Below, in pieces: positions 55,576 through 64,000 of a stretch of 64,000 bases of DNA. Within the stretch, counting starts at the first letter, position 1. Each line of letters begins with the position of its first letter. Source of the DNA: JAQBQB01 sp963757185 (GTDB lineage Bacteria > Gemmatimonadota > Gemmatimonadetes > Gemmatimonadales > Gemmatimonadaceae); the NCBI GenBank assembly GCA_963757185.1, contig CAVWQI010000007.1, forward strand, positions 5,995 to 69,994, read 5' to 3'. Position numbers and translations under genes: made by a program. The notes under the pieces are model-generated. The model worked only from the letters and a program-made list of their open reading frames with translations, was not told where the DNA came from and did no database searches.

Positions 55576-56117
55576 TGGCCGGCCAACCCAAACGCCGCGC
55601 CATGTTCGAACTCCTCGAGCAAAGAGCTACCGACTACTTCGAAGGCGACCCAACTCAAACAGCCCTCGACTACGTCGCATGCTGGATTGAAGGAGGCGGC
55701 ACTATCGTCTCCCTCGCCGACGATCTCGGTAAGTCATTGGGCTATAACGTCGGACGCGAATGGATCTCCCTCATGCTGCGACGTGAGTTCGGAGAAGACG
55801 CCGCGAGCCTAAGACTCAGTAACGCCCGCGCGCACGCGTCTCATGTGATGGCAGAGGATGCGCTGGGCATAAGCGATGACGTGGTAAAGAGTTCGGAGGA
55901 CGCGTCACGCAATGGGCTGCGCGTGAGAGCTCGCCAATGGACCGCTGAACGCTGGAACCGCACGCAGTACGGCAGTCAGAGCGTGACGAACGTGTCTATC
56001 TCGTTGGGCGGATTGCACTTGACTGCACTCCAGGCAGTGAACCGGGAAGTAACCGGAGGGGTGCAAGTGGCCTCAGTACCGTCACCGGACACGCGAACAC
56101 TACCATCGCAAACGTAG
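55575..56117 (+). CDS. Terminase small subunit (probable)
   Basis: 180 residues just ahead of the large terminase. MAGQPKRRAMFELLEQRATDYFEG and SLADDLGKSLGYNVGREWISLML look like a helix-turn-helix DNA-recognition part, followed by a helical oligomerisation region (ALGISDDVVKSSEDASRNGLRVRARQWTAERWN) of the sort seen in TerS proteins. It would recognise the packaging site. Separated from terL by a non-coding gap and two small ORFs. Confidence 0.65.
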   Translation: MAGQPKRRAMFELLEQRATDYFEGDPTQTALDYVACWIEGGGTIVSLADDLGKSLGYNVGREWISLMLRREFGEDAASLRLSNARAHASHVMAEDALGISDDVVKSSEDASRNGLRVRARQWTAERWNRTQYGSQSVTNVSISLGGLHLTALQAVNREVTGGVQVASVPSPDTRTLPSQT

Positions 56118-56410
56118 CAGCAGCAACAGCTTGCACCAAATGGTTCGCAGAGTAGGCATTATGTCAACCTGCGCTCCTGCCGGCTGATGGTCGGAAGGCC
56201 CCCCTTCGACGATGGCGACCGGCGGGTTCTGCTGCGGACTCCTTGCGTGTTCGGCTTTCGGACCCTGAAAATTTTTCATCAAAGAGTTCTAATAGGTCCG
56301 CGGTCGAGTATAACAGCGCAATTCTGGATACAAACTGCGAATCTAGTGGGTTAAGTAGCGATAGTTGGGCGCACTTAGGTAGGGCATTAACTCAGCCGAC
56401 GAGGGCTTAA
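56118..56410. other. Non-coding gap with lower GC in the phage
   Basis: 293 bases without a convincing gene between terS and the following small ORFs, visibly more AT-rich than its surroundings. It contains GAAAATTTTTC and a TATAAC box near 56310 that might belong to a late promoter, but no good -35 partner is apparent. It could also hold the packaging (pac/cos) site recognised by TerS. Nothing firmer can be read. Confidence 0.3.
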
Positions 56411-56527
56411 GTGGCCACAGTGAAGGTGAAGGTCTCGAGTGTGACGCGGGAGAAGGTGAACGGCACGACGACGGTCGTGGCCACGAAGCGTCCCAAGCTG
56501 AACGAGATCCGGCCGGTGGCGAAGTAA
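56411..56527 (+). CDS. Small phage protein of unknown function
   Basis: 38 residues, Val/Thr/Lys-rich (VATVKVKVSSVTREKVNGTT). Stop TAA overlaps the next ATG. Assigned mainly on this coupling. Confidence 0.35.
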   Translation: MATVKVKVSSVTREKVNGTTTVVATKRPKLNEIRPVAK

Positions 56528-56661
56528 TGGAGAGCGGCTACACGTTCATGTCCAAGGAGGCATTGGCTCGGCGGGCGGTACTCGTCTGCCTTGCCTTGGT
56601 GGGCGTGGCGTGGTTCGCCGGCGAGGTTGTGGCGCGGTTCCCTCACCGGTACTGCCCGTGA
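56527..56661 (+). CDS. Small membrane protein in the phage packaging region
   Basis: 44 residues with one hydrophobic segment, VLVCLALVGVAWFAGEVVA, preceded by basic residues. Its stop overlaps the terL GTG. The size and single helix would suit a holin-like or other accessory membrane role, but the function is unknown. Confidence 0.4.
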   Translation: MESGYTFMSKEALARRAVLVCLALVGVAWFAGEVVARFPHRYCP

Positions 56662-58070
56662 CGGCCGCGGCGACGCAGGACGTCTTTGTCGAGTTCGTGC
56701 GGCGGTACTACCACGACCCCGTGTTGATGGTGCGGGAGGTCTTGGGTGGTGAACCGGACGCGGATCAGGCCCGGGTACTGAACTGGGCGGCCGCGGGTGA
56801 ACGGCGGATTTCGATCCGGTCGGGCCACGGGGTGGGAAAGACGACGACCCTGGCCTGGGCGATCCTGTGGCACGCGCTGACGCGGTACCCGCAGATCACG
56901 TTGTGTACCGCCCCGAGCTCGGGGCAGCTGTTTGATGCCCTGGCGGCCCAGACGAAGGCGTGGTTCAAGAAACTCCCCCAGGCCCTTCAGGACTTGTACG
57001 AGATCCAGGTCGAGGGGATTTACTTGAAGGCGGCGCCCGACGAGTCGTTCGTTTCCTTTGCGACCAGCAAGGCGGAGACGCCGGAAGCATTGGCCGGGAA
57101 ACACTCCGAGCACATGCTGATCATCCCGGATGAAGCATCTGGTATCCCGGAGCCGGTCTTTGAGGCCGCCGCGGGGTCGATGTCGGGTCTCCATGCCGTG
57201 ACGATCCTGGCCGGGAATCCGGTCCGGACGTCGGGGTTGTTCTTCGACTCCCACCACAAGCTCCGGGACCTCTGGCGAACGGTCCACATCTCCTGTGTCG
57301 GGCATCCCCGGGTCTCCCCGGATTTTATCGAGGACATGAAGCGCCGGTACGGCCAGGACTCGAACGCCTACCGCGTTCGCGTGCTGGGTGAATTCCCGAC
57401 CGGTGATGATGACACGATCATCCCGTTCTCGCTAATCGAGGCTTCGCTGGCTCGAGACGTCACCCCCCTACAGGTGAAGCCGGTCTGGGGCGTCGATTGC
57501 GCCCGGTTCGGAAACGACGCCTCGGCCATCTGCAAGCGGCAGGGGAATTCCCTGCTTGAGAAGACGGACATCCGGCAGGGCTACGACACCATGCAGGTCG
57601 TGGGGTGGGTCAAGAGCCAGTGGGATACGACTCTCCCCAGCCAGCGCCCGTCAGAAATCCTCGTGGACTCGATCGGGATCGGCGCCGGCGTCTGCGATCG
57701 GTTGGTTGAATTGAAACTCCCCGCCCGCGGCATCAATGTCGCCGAGACCGGGGCCCTGTCCGAACAGTACCCGAACCTGCGGAGTGAGTTGTGGTTCCGC
57801 GGCTACGACTGGTTCAACCAGAAGGACTCGAACCTTCGTGGCGATGATGCCCTGGCGGCTGAATTGAGTGGCCAGCGGTTCCGCTACATGAGCAACGGGA
57901 AGCGGCAAGCCTACACCAAGGACGAGATGCGGAAGCTGGGATTCCCCTCCCCGAACAGGGCCGACGCGTTCTTGCTCACCCTCGCCTCGGAGAATGTCTC
58001 TGCGGTCGGCGGCAAGCCCCCGATGGCCTGGAATGAACCCTTGAAGCGCAAGATCGCGGGAATCGTATGA
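56658..58070 (+). CDS. Terminase large subunit
   Basis: 470 residues from the GTG at 56658 (GTGA overlap). The packaging ATPase has Walker A SGHGVGKTT at residues 55-63 and Walker B MLIIPDEASGIP near 155 with the catalytic Glu; the nuclease domain has GVDCARFGNDASA near 277, EILVDSIGIGAGV near 333 and NRADAFLLTL near 435, giving the three-acid RNase H-like site. It cuts concatemers and drives DNA into the prohead. Confidence 0.93.
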   Translation: MTAAATQDVFVEFVRRYYHDPVLMVREVLGGEPDADQARVLNWAAAGERRISIRSGHGVGKTTTLAWAILWHALTRYPQITLCTAPSSGQLFDALAAQTKAWFKKLPQALQDLYEIQVEGIYLKAAPDESFVSFATSKAETPEALAGKHSEHMLIIPDEASGIPEPVFEAAAGSMSGLHAVTILAGNPVRTSGLFFDSHHKLRDLWRTVHISCVGHPRVSPDFIEDMKRRYGQDSNAYRVRVLGEFPTGDDDTIIPFSLIEASLARDVTPLQVKPVWGVDCARFGNDASAICKRQGNSLLEKTDIRQGYDTMQVVGWVKSQWDTTLPSQRPSEILVDSIGIGAGVCDRLVELKLPARGINVAETGALSEQYPNLRSELWFRGYDWFNQKDSNLRGDDALAAELSGQRFRYMSNGKRQAYTKDEMRKLGFPSPNRADAFLLTLASENVSAVGGKPPMAWNEPLKRKIAGIV

Positions 58071-58396
58071 CCCCAAAGATCGAATTCGCCCCCGTCGAGA
58101 CCGCGCACCCCCTCGAGGCTGCCCCTATCGGCTCGAACATCACGGTCGCCCTCCATGTCCCCGAGGGGAAAATCGTCTGGCTCTCCACGACGGGCGAGAA
58201 GGGGACGGTCACGCGACTCCCGACGTCGGACCCCGCGCAACGACTCCCCGAGGGCGCCTTCATACGGAAGGAGGGCGACCAAAAGTTTCACGCCAAGCAG
58301 CTCGGCGGCGGGACCGATGCGCCGGATCTCCACGCCGAATCGGCCGCTGAAGCGATTTCGGGCTTCATGAAGCACTTCCATAACGCCGCGGTCTAG
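58067..58396 (+). CDS. Phage protein of unknown function between terL and portal
   Basis: 109 residues, ATG overlapping the terL stop (ATGA). Probably beta-rich (GSNITVALHVPEGKIVWLSTT) with a helical end (AESAAEAISGFMKHFHNAA). No family recognised; position suggests a head-assembly accessory. Confidence 0.55.
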   Translation: MTPKIEFAPVETAHPLEAAPIGSNITVALHVPEGKIVWLSTTGEKGTVTRLPTSDPAQRLPEGAFIRKEGDQKFHAKQLGGGTDAPDLHAESAAEAISGFMKHFHNAAV

Positions 58397-60654
58397 TGCC
58401 CTACTCGTACTCGCCCCCCGCCCAAGACCGCCCCGCCCTCCCGGAGTATTTGGGCCGGAAGGACGGCGGCGTCATGGACTTCGACGAGTTCCGCGCCGTC
58501 GTCCAAGGGGCCTTGTCGCAGTCCGTCCAGTTCATTGACACTGAACTGAGCTTTGAACGGGCTCGGGCGACGGAATACTACCTGGGCAAGCCCTTCGGAA
58601 ACGAGGAAGACGGACGTTCACAAGCGATCCTGACCGAAGTGCGCGATGCGGTCGACGGGATGACCCCCGCCCTGCTCCGCGTGATCTTCCCGCCCGGCGA
58701 ACACGCCGTCGAATTCCAGCCCGACAAGCCCGAGACCGTCCAACTCGCCGCGCAGAAGACGGATTACGTCCGCTACGTATTCGAGAAGGATAATAACGGA
58801 AAACTCAAGGCGCTGGCGGTCCTCAAAGATGGCTTGATTCGCAAAATCGGCATCTTCAAGTGGGGCTGGGACGATTCGGTCGATACCAAAGCCTACAAGC
58901 AGGAAAACATCGACCGCCAACAGCTCGAACTGCTCGCGGCGGACGATGATGTCGACCTCCGCAGCGTCACGCCTCGCAAGCAGACAAAGCAGGAGAAGCA
59001 ATCCGGTGCCCCGCCGACGTACGACGTCGAATTGACCCGCACGATCAAGGGTGGACGGGCTCGGGTGTGGGAGATTCCGCCCGAGGAGTTCATTTTCAAT
59101 CGCCAGGCGCGCTCCCTCGACGAAGCGTTGCTGATCGGGCACCGCACGGACATGTCGCGGGGCCAATTGATCGCACTGGGCATCTCGGAAGAAGACATCG
59201 ACGAGCACGCCGGCGCCGGGAATTCAACCGACGTCAGCCTTCGCGGCAATGCCGAAGAAATCGCGCGCCGGGACATCGCTGGCGTGGGTCGGGTGGTGGG
59301 ATTTGGCTACACGAACGACCCCGACATGGGGACGGCGAACGCCAAGATCCTGTATACCGAAGCGTGGATGACCGTCGACTACGACGGTGACGGGATTGCG
59401 GAGCTGCGGAAGGTCTGCTGCGTCGGTCCGACGTACTATCCGGTCAAGAACGACCCCGCTGATGAGCGACCGTTCGCGATCTTCACGCCCTTTCCCGAAC
59501 CGCACACGATTCTCGGCGGCTCGGTCGCGGATCGGACGATGGACGTCCAGAAGATCAACTCGTCCGTGCTCCGCGCCACGCTCGACTCGGCCTCGCTGTC
59601 ACTCTTTGAGCGCACGGTCTACGTCGAGGGACAAGCGTCGGCCGCGGACATCATGAATAACGCGATCGGCGCCCCGATTCGTGAGCGGGTCGCTGGTGCT
59701 GTGAGAACCCTGCAACATCAGTTTATGGGCAAAGAGATGATGCCCGTGATGCAGTTCATGCAGGACGTGATTGAACGGCGCGTCGGACGACAGGGCGGAA
59801 ACTCCCTCGACTCGAATGCGCTCCAGAGCACGGACAAAGACGCCGTGATGGCGGTGATCGGGTCGCGCACCGAGCAGCTCGAGATGATCGCCTGGGTCTT
59901 TGCCGAAACGATGGCGAAGGTCTTCAAGGGCATCGGTCGGTTGCTCACCGAGCACCAGCCCCGCGCTCGGATGGTCCGTCTGCGCGGCCAGTGGGTCAAC
60001 ATCGACCCGCGAACGTGGACCGACGACATGGACGTCACGGTCAACGTCGCCCTCGGCTCGTCCTTCACTGAAAAGAAGATCGCTACACTGATGCAGGTCT
60101 ATCAGGATCAGTTGATGTGGATCCAGATGCTCGGTCCACAGAATCCGGTCTGCGGCCTACCCCAAGCGCGGGCGACGAAAGCGAAGATCATGGCGTTGCA
60201 GGGCATCCCCGACGTGGACACGTACTACCACCCGATGGATGCGAACTGGCAGCCGCCCCCAGCGCCTCCTGCTCCGCCGAATCCCGAAGTCCAGGCGATG
60301 CAGAACGAAATGGAGATGAATCGCCTCAAGACCATCAAGGAATTGGCGGTCAAGAAGGACGAACTCAAGCTCAAGACGCAGCAGAATACGTTCGAGCAGG
60401 AATTCAAGATCCGCGAACTCGCTGCGAACACGGAAGTGAAGTTGGCGGGCATCAATGCCCAGTTCCACGCGAATATGACCTCGGCCCAACTCGAAGCCGC
60501 GATCTCGCAGGATCAAGAGGCGGCGCGACTGACGATGGCGGCCCACGATCAGCTGCACGACCAGTCGCTCGAGATGGATCAGCAGGCCCACGAACAGGAC
60601 ATGGACCAGCAACAGATGGCCATGCAGCCCGCGGGGGACGACAGTGGCGAGTGA
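58396..60654 (+). CDS. Portal protein
   Basis: 752 residues from the GTG at 58396 sharing a base with the previous stop. The N-terminal third (VRDAVDGMTPALLRVIFPPGEHAVEFQPDKPETVQLAAQKTDYVRYVFEK region) and PPEEFIFNRQARSLDEALLIGHRTDMSRG match large portal proteins of P22/SU10-like short-tailed phages. After about residue 630 a long Gln/Met-rich helical region follows, the barrel-type C-terminus. Forms the dodecameric DNA channel at one capsid vertex. Confidence 0.85.
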   Translation: MPYSYSPPAQDRPALPEYLGRKDGGVMDFDEFRAVVQGALSQSVQFIDTELSFERARATEYYLGKPFGNEEDGRSQAILTEVRDAVDGMTPALLRVIFPPGEHAVEFQPDKPETVQLAAQKTDYVRYVFEKDNNGKLKALAVLKDGLIRKIGIFKWGWDDSVDTKAYKQENIDRQQLELLAADDDVDLRSVTPRKQTKQEKQSGAPPTYDVELTRTIKGGRARVWEIPPEEFIFNRQARSLDEALLIGHRTDMSRGQLIALGISEEDIDEHAGAGNSTDVSLRGNAEEIARRDIAGVGRVVGFGYTNDPDMGTANAKILYTEAWMTVDYDGDGIAELRKVCCVGPTYYPVKNDPADERPFAIFTPFPEPHTILGGSVADRTMDVQKINSSVLRATLDSASLSLFERTVYVEGQASAADIMNNAIGAPIRERVAGAVRTLQHQFMGKEMMPVMQFMQDVIERRVGRQGGNSLDSNALQSTDKDAVMAVIGSRTEQLEMIAWVFAETMAKVFKGIGRLLTEHQPRARMVRLRGQWVNIDPRTWTDDMDVTVNVALGSSFTEKKIATLMQVYQDQLMWIQMLGPQNPVCGLPQARATKAKIMALQGIPDVDTYYHPMDANWQPPPAPPAPPNPEVQAMQNEMEMNRLKTIKELAVKKDELKLKTQQNTFEQEFKIRELAANTEVKLAGINAQFHANMTSAQLEAAISQDQEAARLTMAAHDQLHDQSLEMDQQAHEQDMDQQQMAMQPAGDDSGE

Positions 60655-60937
60655 ACGCACGCCGGACCAGAAGATCGCCGACGCGCGGCGCGTGGAAGAA
60701 TTCCTCCGCGATGAGGTGATCTACCGCGCCATTCAGTCGCTCGAGGAGAAGTACATCGAGGAGATGATCACCGCGAAACAGTCGGACGAACGGGCGAGAG
60801 CGCAAGGGAAGATCCACGCGGTGCGCGGATTCGCCAGCGAGCTGAGAGCCATCATGCTCGACGCCGACCACGAACTGGCGCTGGTACAGTTGCAGGAGAA
60901 GTTCGAGGAACAGAGAAAAAAAGGATTGTTGGCGTAG
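60644..60937 (+). CDS. Small helical phage protein
   Basis: 97 residues, charged and all-helical (DQKIADARRVEEFLRDEVIYRAIQSLEEKY ... HELALVQLQEKFEEQRKKG). GTG start overlaps the portal stop by 11 bases. Commonly found between portal and scaffold genes, function unknown. Confidence 0.6.
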   Translation: MASERTPDQKIADARRVEEFLRDEVIYRAIQSLEEKYIEEMITAKQSDERARAQGKIHAVRGFASELRAIMLDADHELALVQLQEKFEEQRKKGLLA

Positions 60938-60974
60938 GACCGTAACGCGAAGAACCTTTACACCGTAGGCCACA

Positions 60975-61988
60975 ATGGCAACATCGGTTCAACCCGAGAC
61001 CACCCCGGCGCATAACAACGCCGCGAGTCTCGATACAGCACAACAGCGGTTCCTGGGACTGCTCTCGCAAGAGGAACAGCAGCCCGCGAACCCACCGGAG
61101 CAGCCGCCGAAGGCCGAGGGCAGTCCGCCCCCAGCCGCCGCATCGGCGACCGAGCAGGCGCCCGCCGCGCCCACCGCAGGGAGCGAGCAGGCACCGTCCG
61201 AGTCGCAAGAGTCCACGTCCGAACCCGACGCGCCTGTCACCTATCCCGTCAAGTTCGCCGGGAAAGAGGAACAGGTCACCCTCGAGGAACTGACCAAGGG
61301 CTATTCGCGCACGCAGGACTACACGCTCAAGACCCAGAAACTCGCCGAGGACAAACGTCAGTTCGACGCCGAGGCGACACAGGTCCGAGCGGAACGCCAC
61401 CAGTATCAGACGACACTCGAAACGCTCAAGCAAGCGATCCAGACCCAACAGCCCGCCGAACCGAACTGGGAGCAACGACGTCTGCAAGTGACGCCGGAAC
61501 AACTCGCGCAAGAGATGATGACCTTCCGCGAGACCCAGAAACGCATCGACCAGATCACCGCCGAACAGCAACGCGTCGCCGGATTACAACGCGTTGATGC
61601 CGAACGCCAGTTCGCGACACGACTCGAGGACGAGCGGCAGAAATTGAACGCCGCCCTGCCGGACTTCGCCGACCCCACGTCGGGACCGCAGATCCGGCAA
61701 TCGCTCTACGAGTACGCCAAGGGACTCGGGTTCGCAGACGATGACATCGGCCCCGCGACCACAGACCATCGGGTGGTGGTGCTGATCCACAAGGCGATGC
61801 AGTTCGACAAAGCGCAGGCTGCCAAGCCAAAGATCGAGAGCAAAATCGAGAACGCGTTGAAGCCCGCTGCACCGGGAAACCGACAGCCGGCGAAACCGTT
61901 GAACAAACTGGCTGAGGCGAAATCGCGGCTCAAAGACACGGGGAGAGTGGAGGACGCCGCCGCGGCGTTCTACCAGCTCCTCGACTAA
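60975..61988 (+). CDS. Capsid scaffolding protein
   Basis: 337 residues. An acidic, Pro/Ala/Glu/Gln-rich N-terminal third (to about residue 85) precedes VKFAGKEEQVTLEELTKGYSRTQDYTLKTQKLAEDKRQ, a segment typical of phage scaffold proteins, then long coiled-coil helices (about 115-215) and a basic C-terminus that usually contacts the coat protein. Immediately upstream of the major capsid gene, as expected. Confidence 0.75.
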   Translation: MATSVQPETTPAHNNAASLDTAQQRFLGLLSQEEQQPANPPEQPPKAEGSPPPAAASATEQAPAAPTAGSEQAPSESQESTSEPDAPVTYPVKFAGKEEQVTLEELTKGYSRTQDYTLKTQKLAEDKRQFDAEATQVRAERHQYQTTLETLKQAIQTQQPAEPNWEQRRLQVTPEQLAQEMMTFRETQKRIDQITAEQQRVAGLQRVDAERQFATRLEDERQKLNAALPDFADPTSGPQIRQSLYEYAKGLGFADDDIGPATTDHRVVVLIHKAMQFDKAQAAKPKIESKIENALKPAAPGNRQPAKPLNKLAEAKSRLKDTGRVEDAAAAFYQLLD

Positions 61989-62001
61989 CTGAGCTCCTCA
62001 C

Positions 62002-62968
62002 ATGGCAAACGCTGCAACCAACACCTTCCAGCAGTTCCAGGCGGTCGGTGACCGCGAAGACATCGAAGACATCATCTACAACGTCGACCCGACCGAAACT
62101 CCGGCCCTGAAAACGCAGGTCGTGGGAAGGCGAGCGCCATCCTCCACGAGTGGCAGACAGACTCACTCCAGACCGCGTCGACCACGAACCAGCAGGTCGA
62201 AGGTTTCGACCTCGCCAGCGGTGGCACCGACAGCGTGCAGGCCACGACCCGCATCGGCAACCAGACCCAGATCTCCGAGAAATCGGTCACGATCTCAGGC
62301 ACGCAGGAATCCGTCGACAAGGCCGGCCGCAAGTCGGAGTCGCGTACCAGCTCGCGAAGAAGGGCAAGGAACTCAAGCGCGACATGGAGGCGATGTTTCT
62401 CGCCAACATCGGCGCGTCGGCCGGCAACTCCACCACGGCCCGTATCGCCGGTTCGCTGCTCGTCCAGATCAAGTCGAACATCAACAAGGACGCGGGTGGA
62501 ACGGCTCCGGTCTACACGACCCAGCCCACCGGGACGTGGACCGATGGGACGCAGCGCACGTTCACCGAAGCGATCGCCAAGGACGTGATCCAGAAGACGT
62601 GGATCGCGGGCGGGAATCCGAAGACGATCATGGTGGGCGCGCTGGGCAAGCAGGCGGTGTCCGCGTTCTCGGGCATTGTCGAGTTGACCAGCATCGAGAA
62701 GCAGCTCGCCGGCTACACCATCATCGGCGCCGCAGACGCGTACGTCTCGGACTTTGGCACGCTGGCCGTGGTGCCGAACCGGTTCCAGCGCTCGTCGACG
62801 GCGTTCTTCATCGACTGGGACTACGTGGCGGTCAAGTACCTCCGACCGTTCATGCAGACCCCGTTGGCGACGACCGGCGACGCGCAGAAGCGTCTCATGC
62901 TGGCCGAGTACACGTTCGAGCTCAAGAACGAAAAGGCACGCGGCGTGGCAGTTGACCTGACGCCGTAA
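62002..62968 (+). pseudogene. Major capsid protein, SU10 type (DUF5309-like), two frame slips
   Basis: MANAATNTFQQFQAVGDREDIEDIIYNVDPTETPALK opens the family-typical N-terminus. Restoring one G near 62125 continues KASAILHEWQTDSLQTASTTNQQVEGFDLASG...SVTISGTQESVDKAGRKSE, and another G near 62339 leads to VAYQLAKKGKELKRDMEAMFLANIGASAGN, AGGNPKTIMVGALGKQAVSAFSG, YVSDFGTLAVVPNRFQR and the end at 62968. The stitched product is about 320 residues and complete, matching coat proteins of the SU10/DUF5309 group. Both slips are missing Gs, pointing to sequence error rather than loss. Confidence 0.82.
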
Positions 62969-62985
62969 CTCGGAGACTGATCCCG

Positions 62986-63999
62986 GTGAGTGCCACTGAT
63001 CGACGACTCCTAGACCACGATCCCCTCACCGGGATCACCGAGTGGTTCCACTACGACCCGCACACGGAAGGGTTCACGATCGAGTACCAACAGGACGTGA
63101 CGCCCTTCATCGAATTGTCGAAGGCGATGTACAACAACGCTCCGCTCCGCTGGGGCGAGTTCGACTACGTCAAACACATCCCCAAGATTTTCGCGCTGGA
63201 ACTGCAAAAGCGGGGGATCATCAGCGGGGCATTCAAGATCGTGGATGAGAAGAAGTTCCGCGAATGGCTCAACGAACGGGATACCAATTGGCTGAGAACG
63301 AGACCGGGAAGGTCCAGAGGAAGTCGTCCGCGCGTGTACATCGCGACGCCCTGCACCGACCAAGTGCAGGCGGGCTACTGTCGCGACCTCGCGATGCTCT
63401 ATTGCTATAGCCTGATCTCCGGCGTCCATGTCGCCTATGGACAGAACCGCGGGACGATCATCCCGCAGCAGCGCGCGACGCTGGTGGATGAGGCGATGAA
63501 GTTCGGGGCGACGCATATCCTGTTCGTCGACTCCGATATGCGCTTCCCGCAGGACGCGTTGCTGCAACTCCTGGCGCACGACAAGCCCATTGTCGCGGCG
63601 AACTATCCGAGACGCCGGCATCCCGTTCTGCCGACCGCCGAGCGCGTGAGCGCGACGGGCAAGTCGTTCCTGTTCACCGACGAGAAGTCCACCGGCACCG
63701 AGAAGGCCATCGACCGCGGGTTCGGCTTCATCCTGATCCGCATGGACGTCTTCGAGAAGGTGCCCGAGCCGTGGTTCCAGATCGGCTACACGTCAGCGGA
63801 TGCTCAGTACGTGGGGGAGGATTTCTTTTTCTGCAAGCGGGCGCAATCGGCGGGATTTGAGATCCTGATCGACCACGACTTGTCGAAGGTCATCAAGCAC
63901 ACGGGCAGTCTCGATTACACGCACGAACACTGTGAGCAGATCCGCGCGAAATACGCGCCGACGATCGACACGCCCAAAATCGAGCTGGTGGCGCGATGA
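62986..63999 (+). CDS. Phage structural-region domain continuous with a glycosyltransferase
   Basis: 337 residues from a GTG. Residues 1-110 (DPLTGITEWFHYDPHTEGFTIEYQQDVTPFIELSKAMYNNAP ... LRTRPG) look like a small protein usually encoded alone after the capsid gene. From about residue 116 a GT-A-like glycosyltransferase follows: PRVYIATPCTDQVQAG, ATHILFVDSDMRFPQDAL with its DxD motif near 180, and YVGEDFFFCKRAQSAG near 285. An inner GTG at 63334 behind AGAGGAAG could be a separate start. The next gene begins with an ATG overlapping the stop at the window edge. Confidence 0.65.
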   Translation: MSATDRRLLDHDPLTGITEWFHYDPHTEGFTIEYQQDVTPFIELSKAMYNNAPLRWGEFDYVKHIPKIFALELQKRGIISGAFKIVDEKKFREWLNERDTNWLRTRPGRSRGSRPRVYIATPCTDQVQAGYCRDLAMLYCYSLISGVHVAYGQNRGTIIPQQRATLVDEAMKFGATHILFVDSDMRFPQDALLQLLAHDKPIVAANYPRRRHPVLPTAERVSATGKSFLFTDEKSTGTEKAIDRGFGFILIRMDVFEKVPEPWFQIGYTSADAQYVGEDFFFCKRAQSAGFEILIDHDLSKVIKHTGSLDYTHEHCEQIRAKYAPTIDTPKIELVAR

Positions 64000-64000
64000 G

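Overview
The window reads as high-GC chromosomal DNA of a Gram-negative-type bacterium, most likely a member of the Gemmatimonadota. That assignment is an inference from GC-rich codon use, short-form (type 3) ProS, a secreted CarboxypepD_reg-like protein and a secreted PD40 propeller protein, and gene order; no 16S gene is present to confirm it. From about 51.14 kb to the right edge the sequence is the structural half of an integrated tailed phage.

Layout. 1-10.8 kb (minus strand): start of lysA, then proS, hisS, folC, accD and the cell-shape block rodA-mrdA-mreD-mreC-mreB. 10.8-15.6 kb: ald, an M16 peptidase and pnp, then rpsO with its own promoter and terminator. 16.1-23.5 kb: rseP-dxr-cdsA-frr-pyrH-tsf-rpsB and rplM-rpsI, the usual translation/isoprenoid/envelope neighbourhood but without uppS. 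23.8-31.2 kb: a phosphate-acquisition region with an outer-membrane porin and pstS on the minus strand and pstC-pstA-pstB-pstB-phoU on the plus strand; 11-bp-period direct repeats resembling Pho boxes lie in front of all three transcription units. 31.2-37 kb: an acyl-CoA carboxylase operon (carboxyltransferase, biotin carboxylase, biotin carrier) with an RNA uracil methyltransferase inserted and a PD40 protein at its end. 37-41.1 kb: a secreted CarboxypepD_reg-like protein and a two-gene module of an adenylating ligase plus a nitroreductase-like protein. 41.1-51.0 kb: dapE-asd-lysC-dapB-dapA-dapD-aroA-cmk, mostly joined by 4-nt ATGA/GTGA overlaps and followed by rpsA under its own promoter; together they supply diaminopimelate/lysine, chorismate precursors, CMP kinase and ribosomal protein S1.

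Phage. At 51086-51137 only the 3' part of a tRNA-Leu(UAA) gene remains, facing the host side, so this is the attR-like end; the intact tRNA and the integrase should lie beyond 64 kb. The phage genes run rightwards: DNA-binding and replication-type genes, a RusA-like resolvase, a lone LuxR-type HTH, small ORFs, terS, terL, portal, scaffold, an SU10-type major capsid protein, and a phage domain continuous with a glycosyltransferase.

A recurring theme is interrupted reading frames: pstC (two compensating slips), pstA, pstB1, pstB2, asd, a phage replication gene, a small phage ORF and the capsid gene (two slips). When stitched, these proteins keep their catalytic motifs, and several slips are single missing G/C bases in short runs, so consensus indel errors are the leading explanation over genuine gene decay. 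Also notable are intergenic arrays of 7-bp and 8-bp repeats built on GGTCTC / GGTNNACC cores that fold into hairpins.
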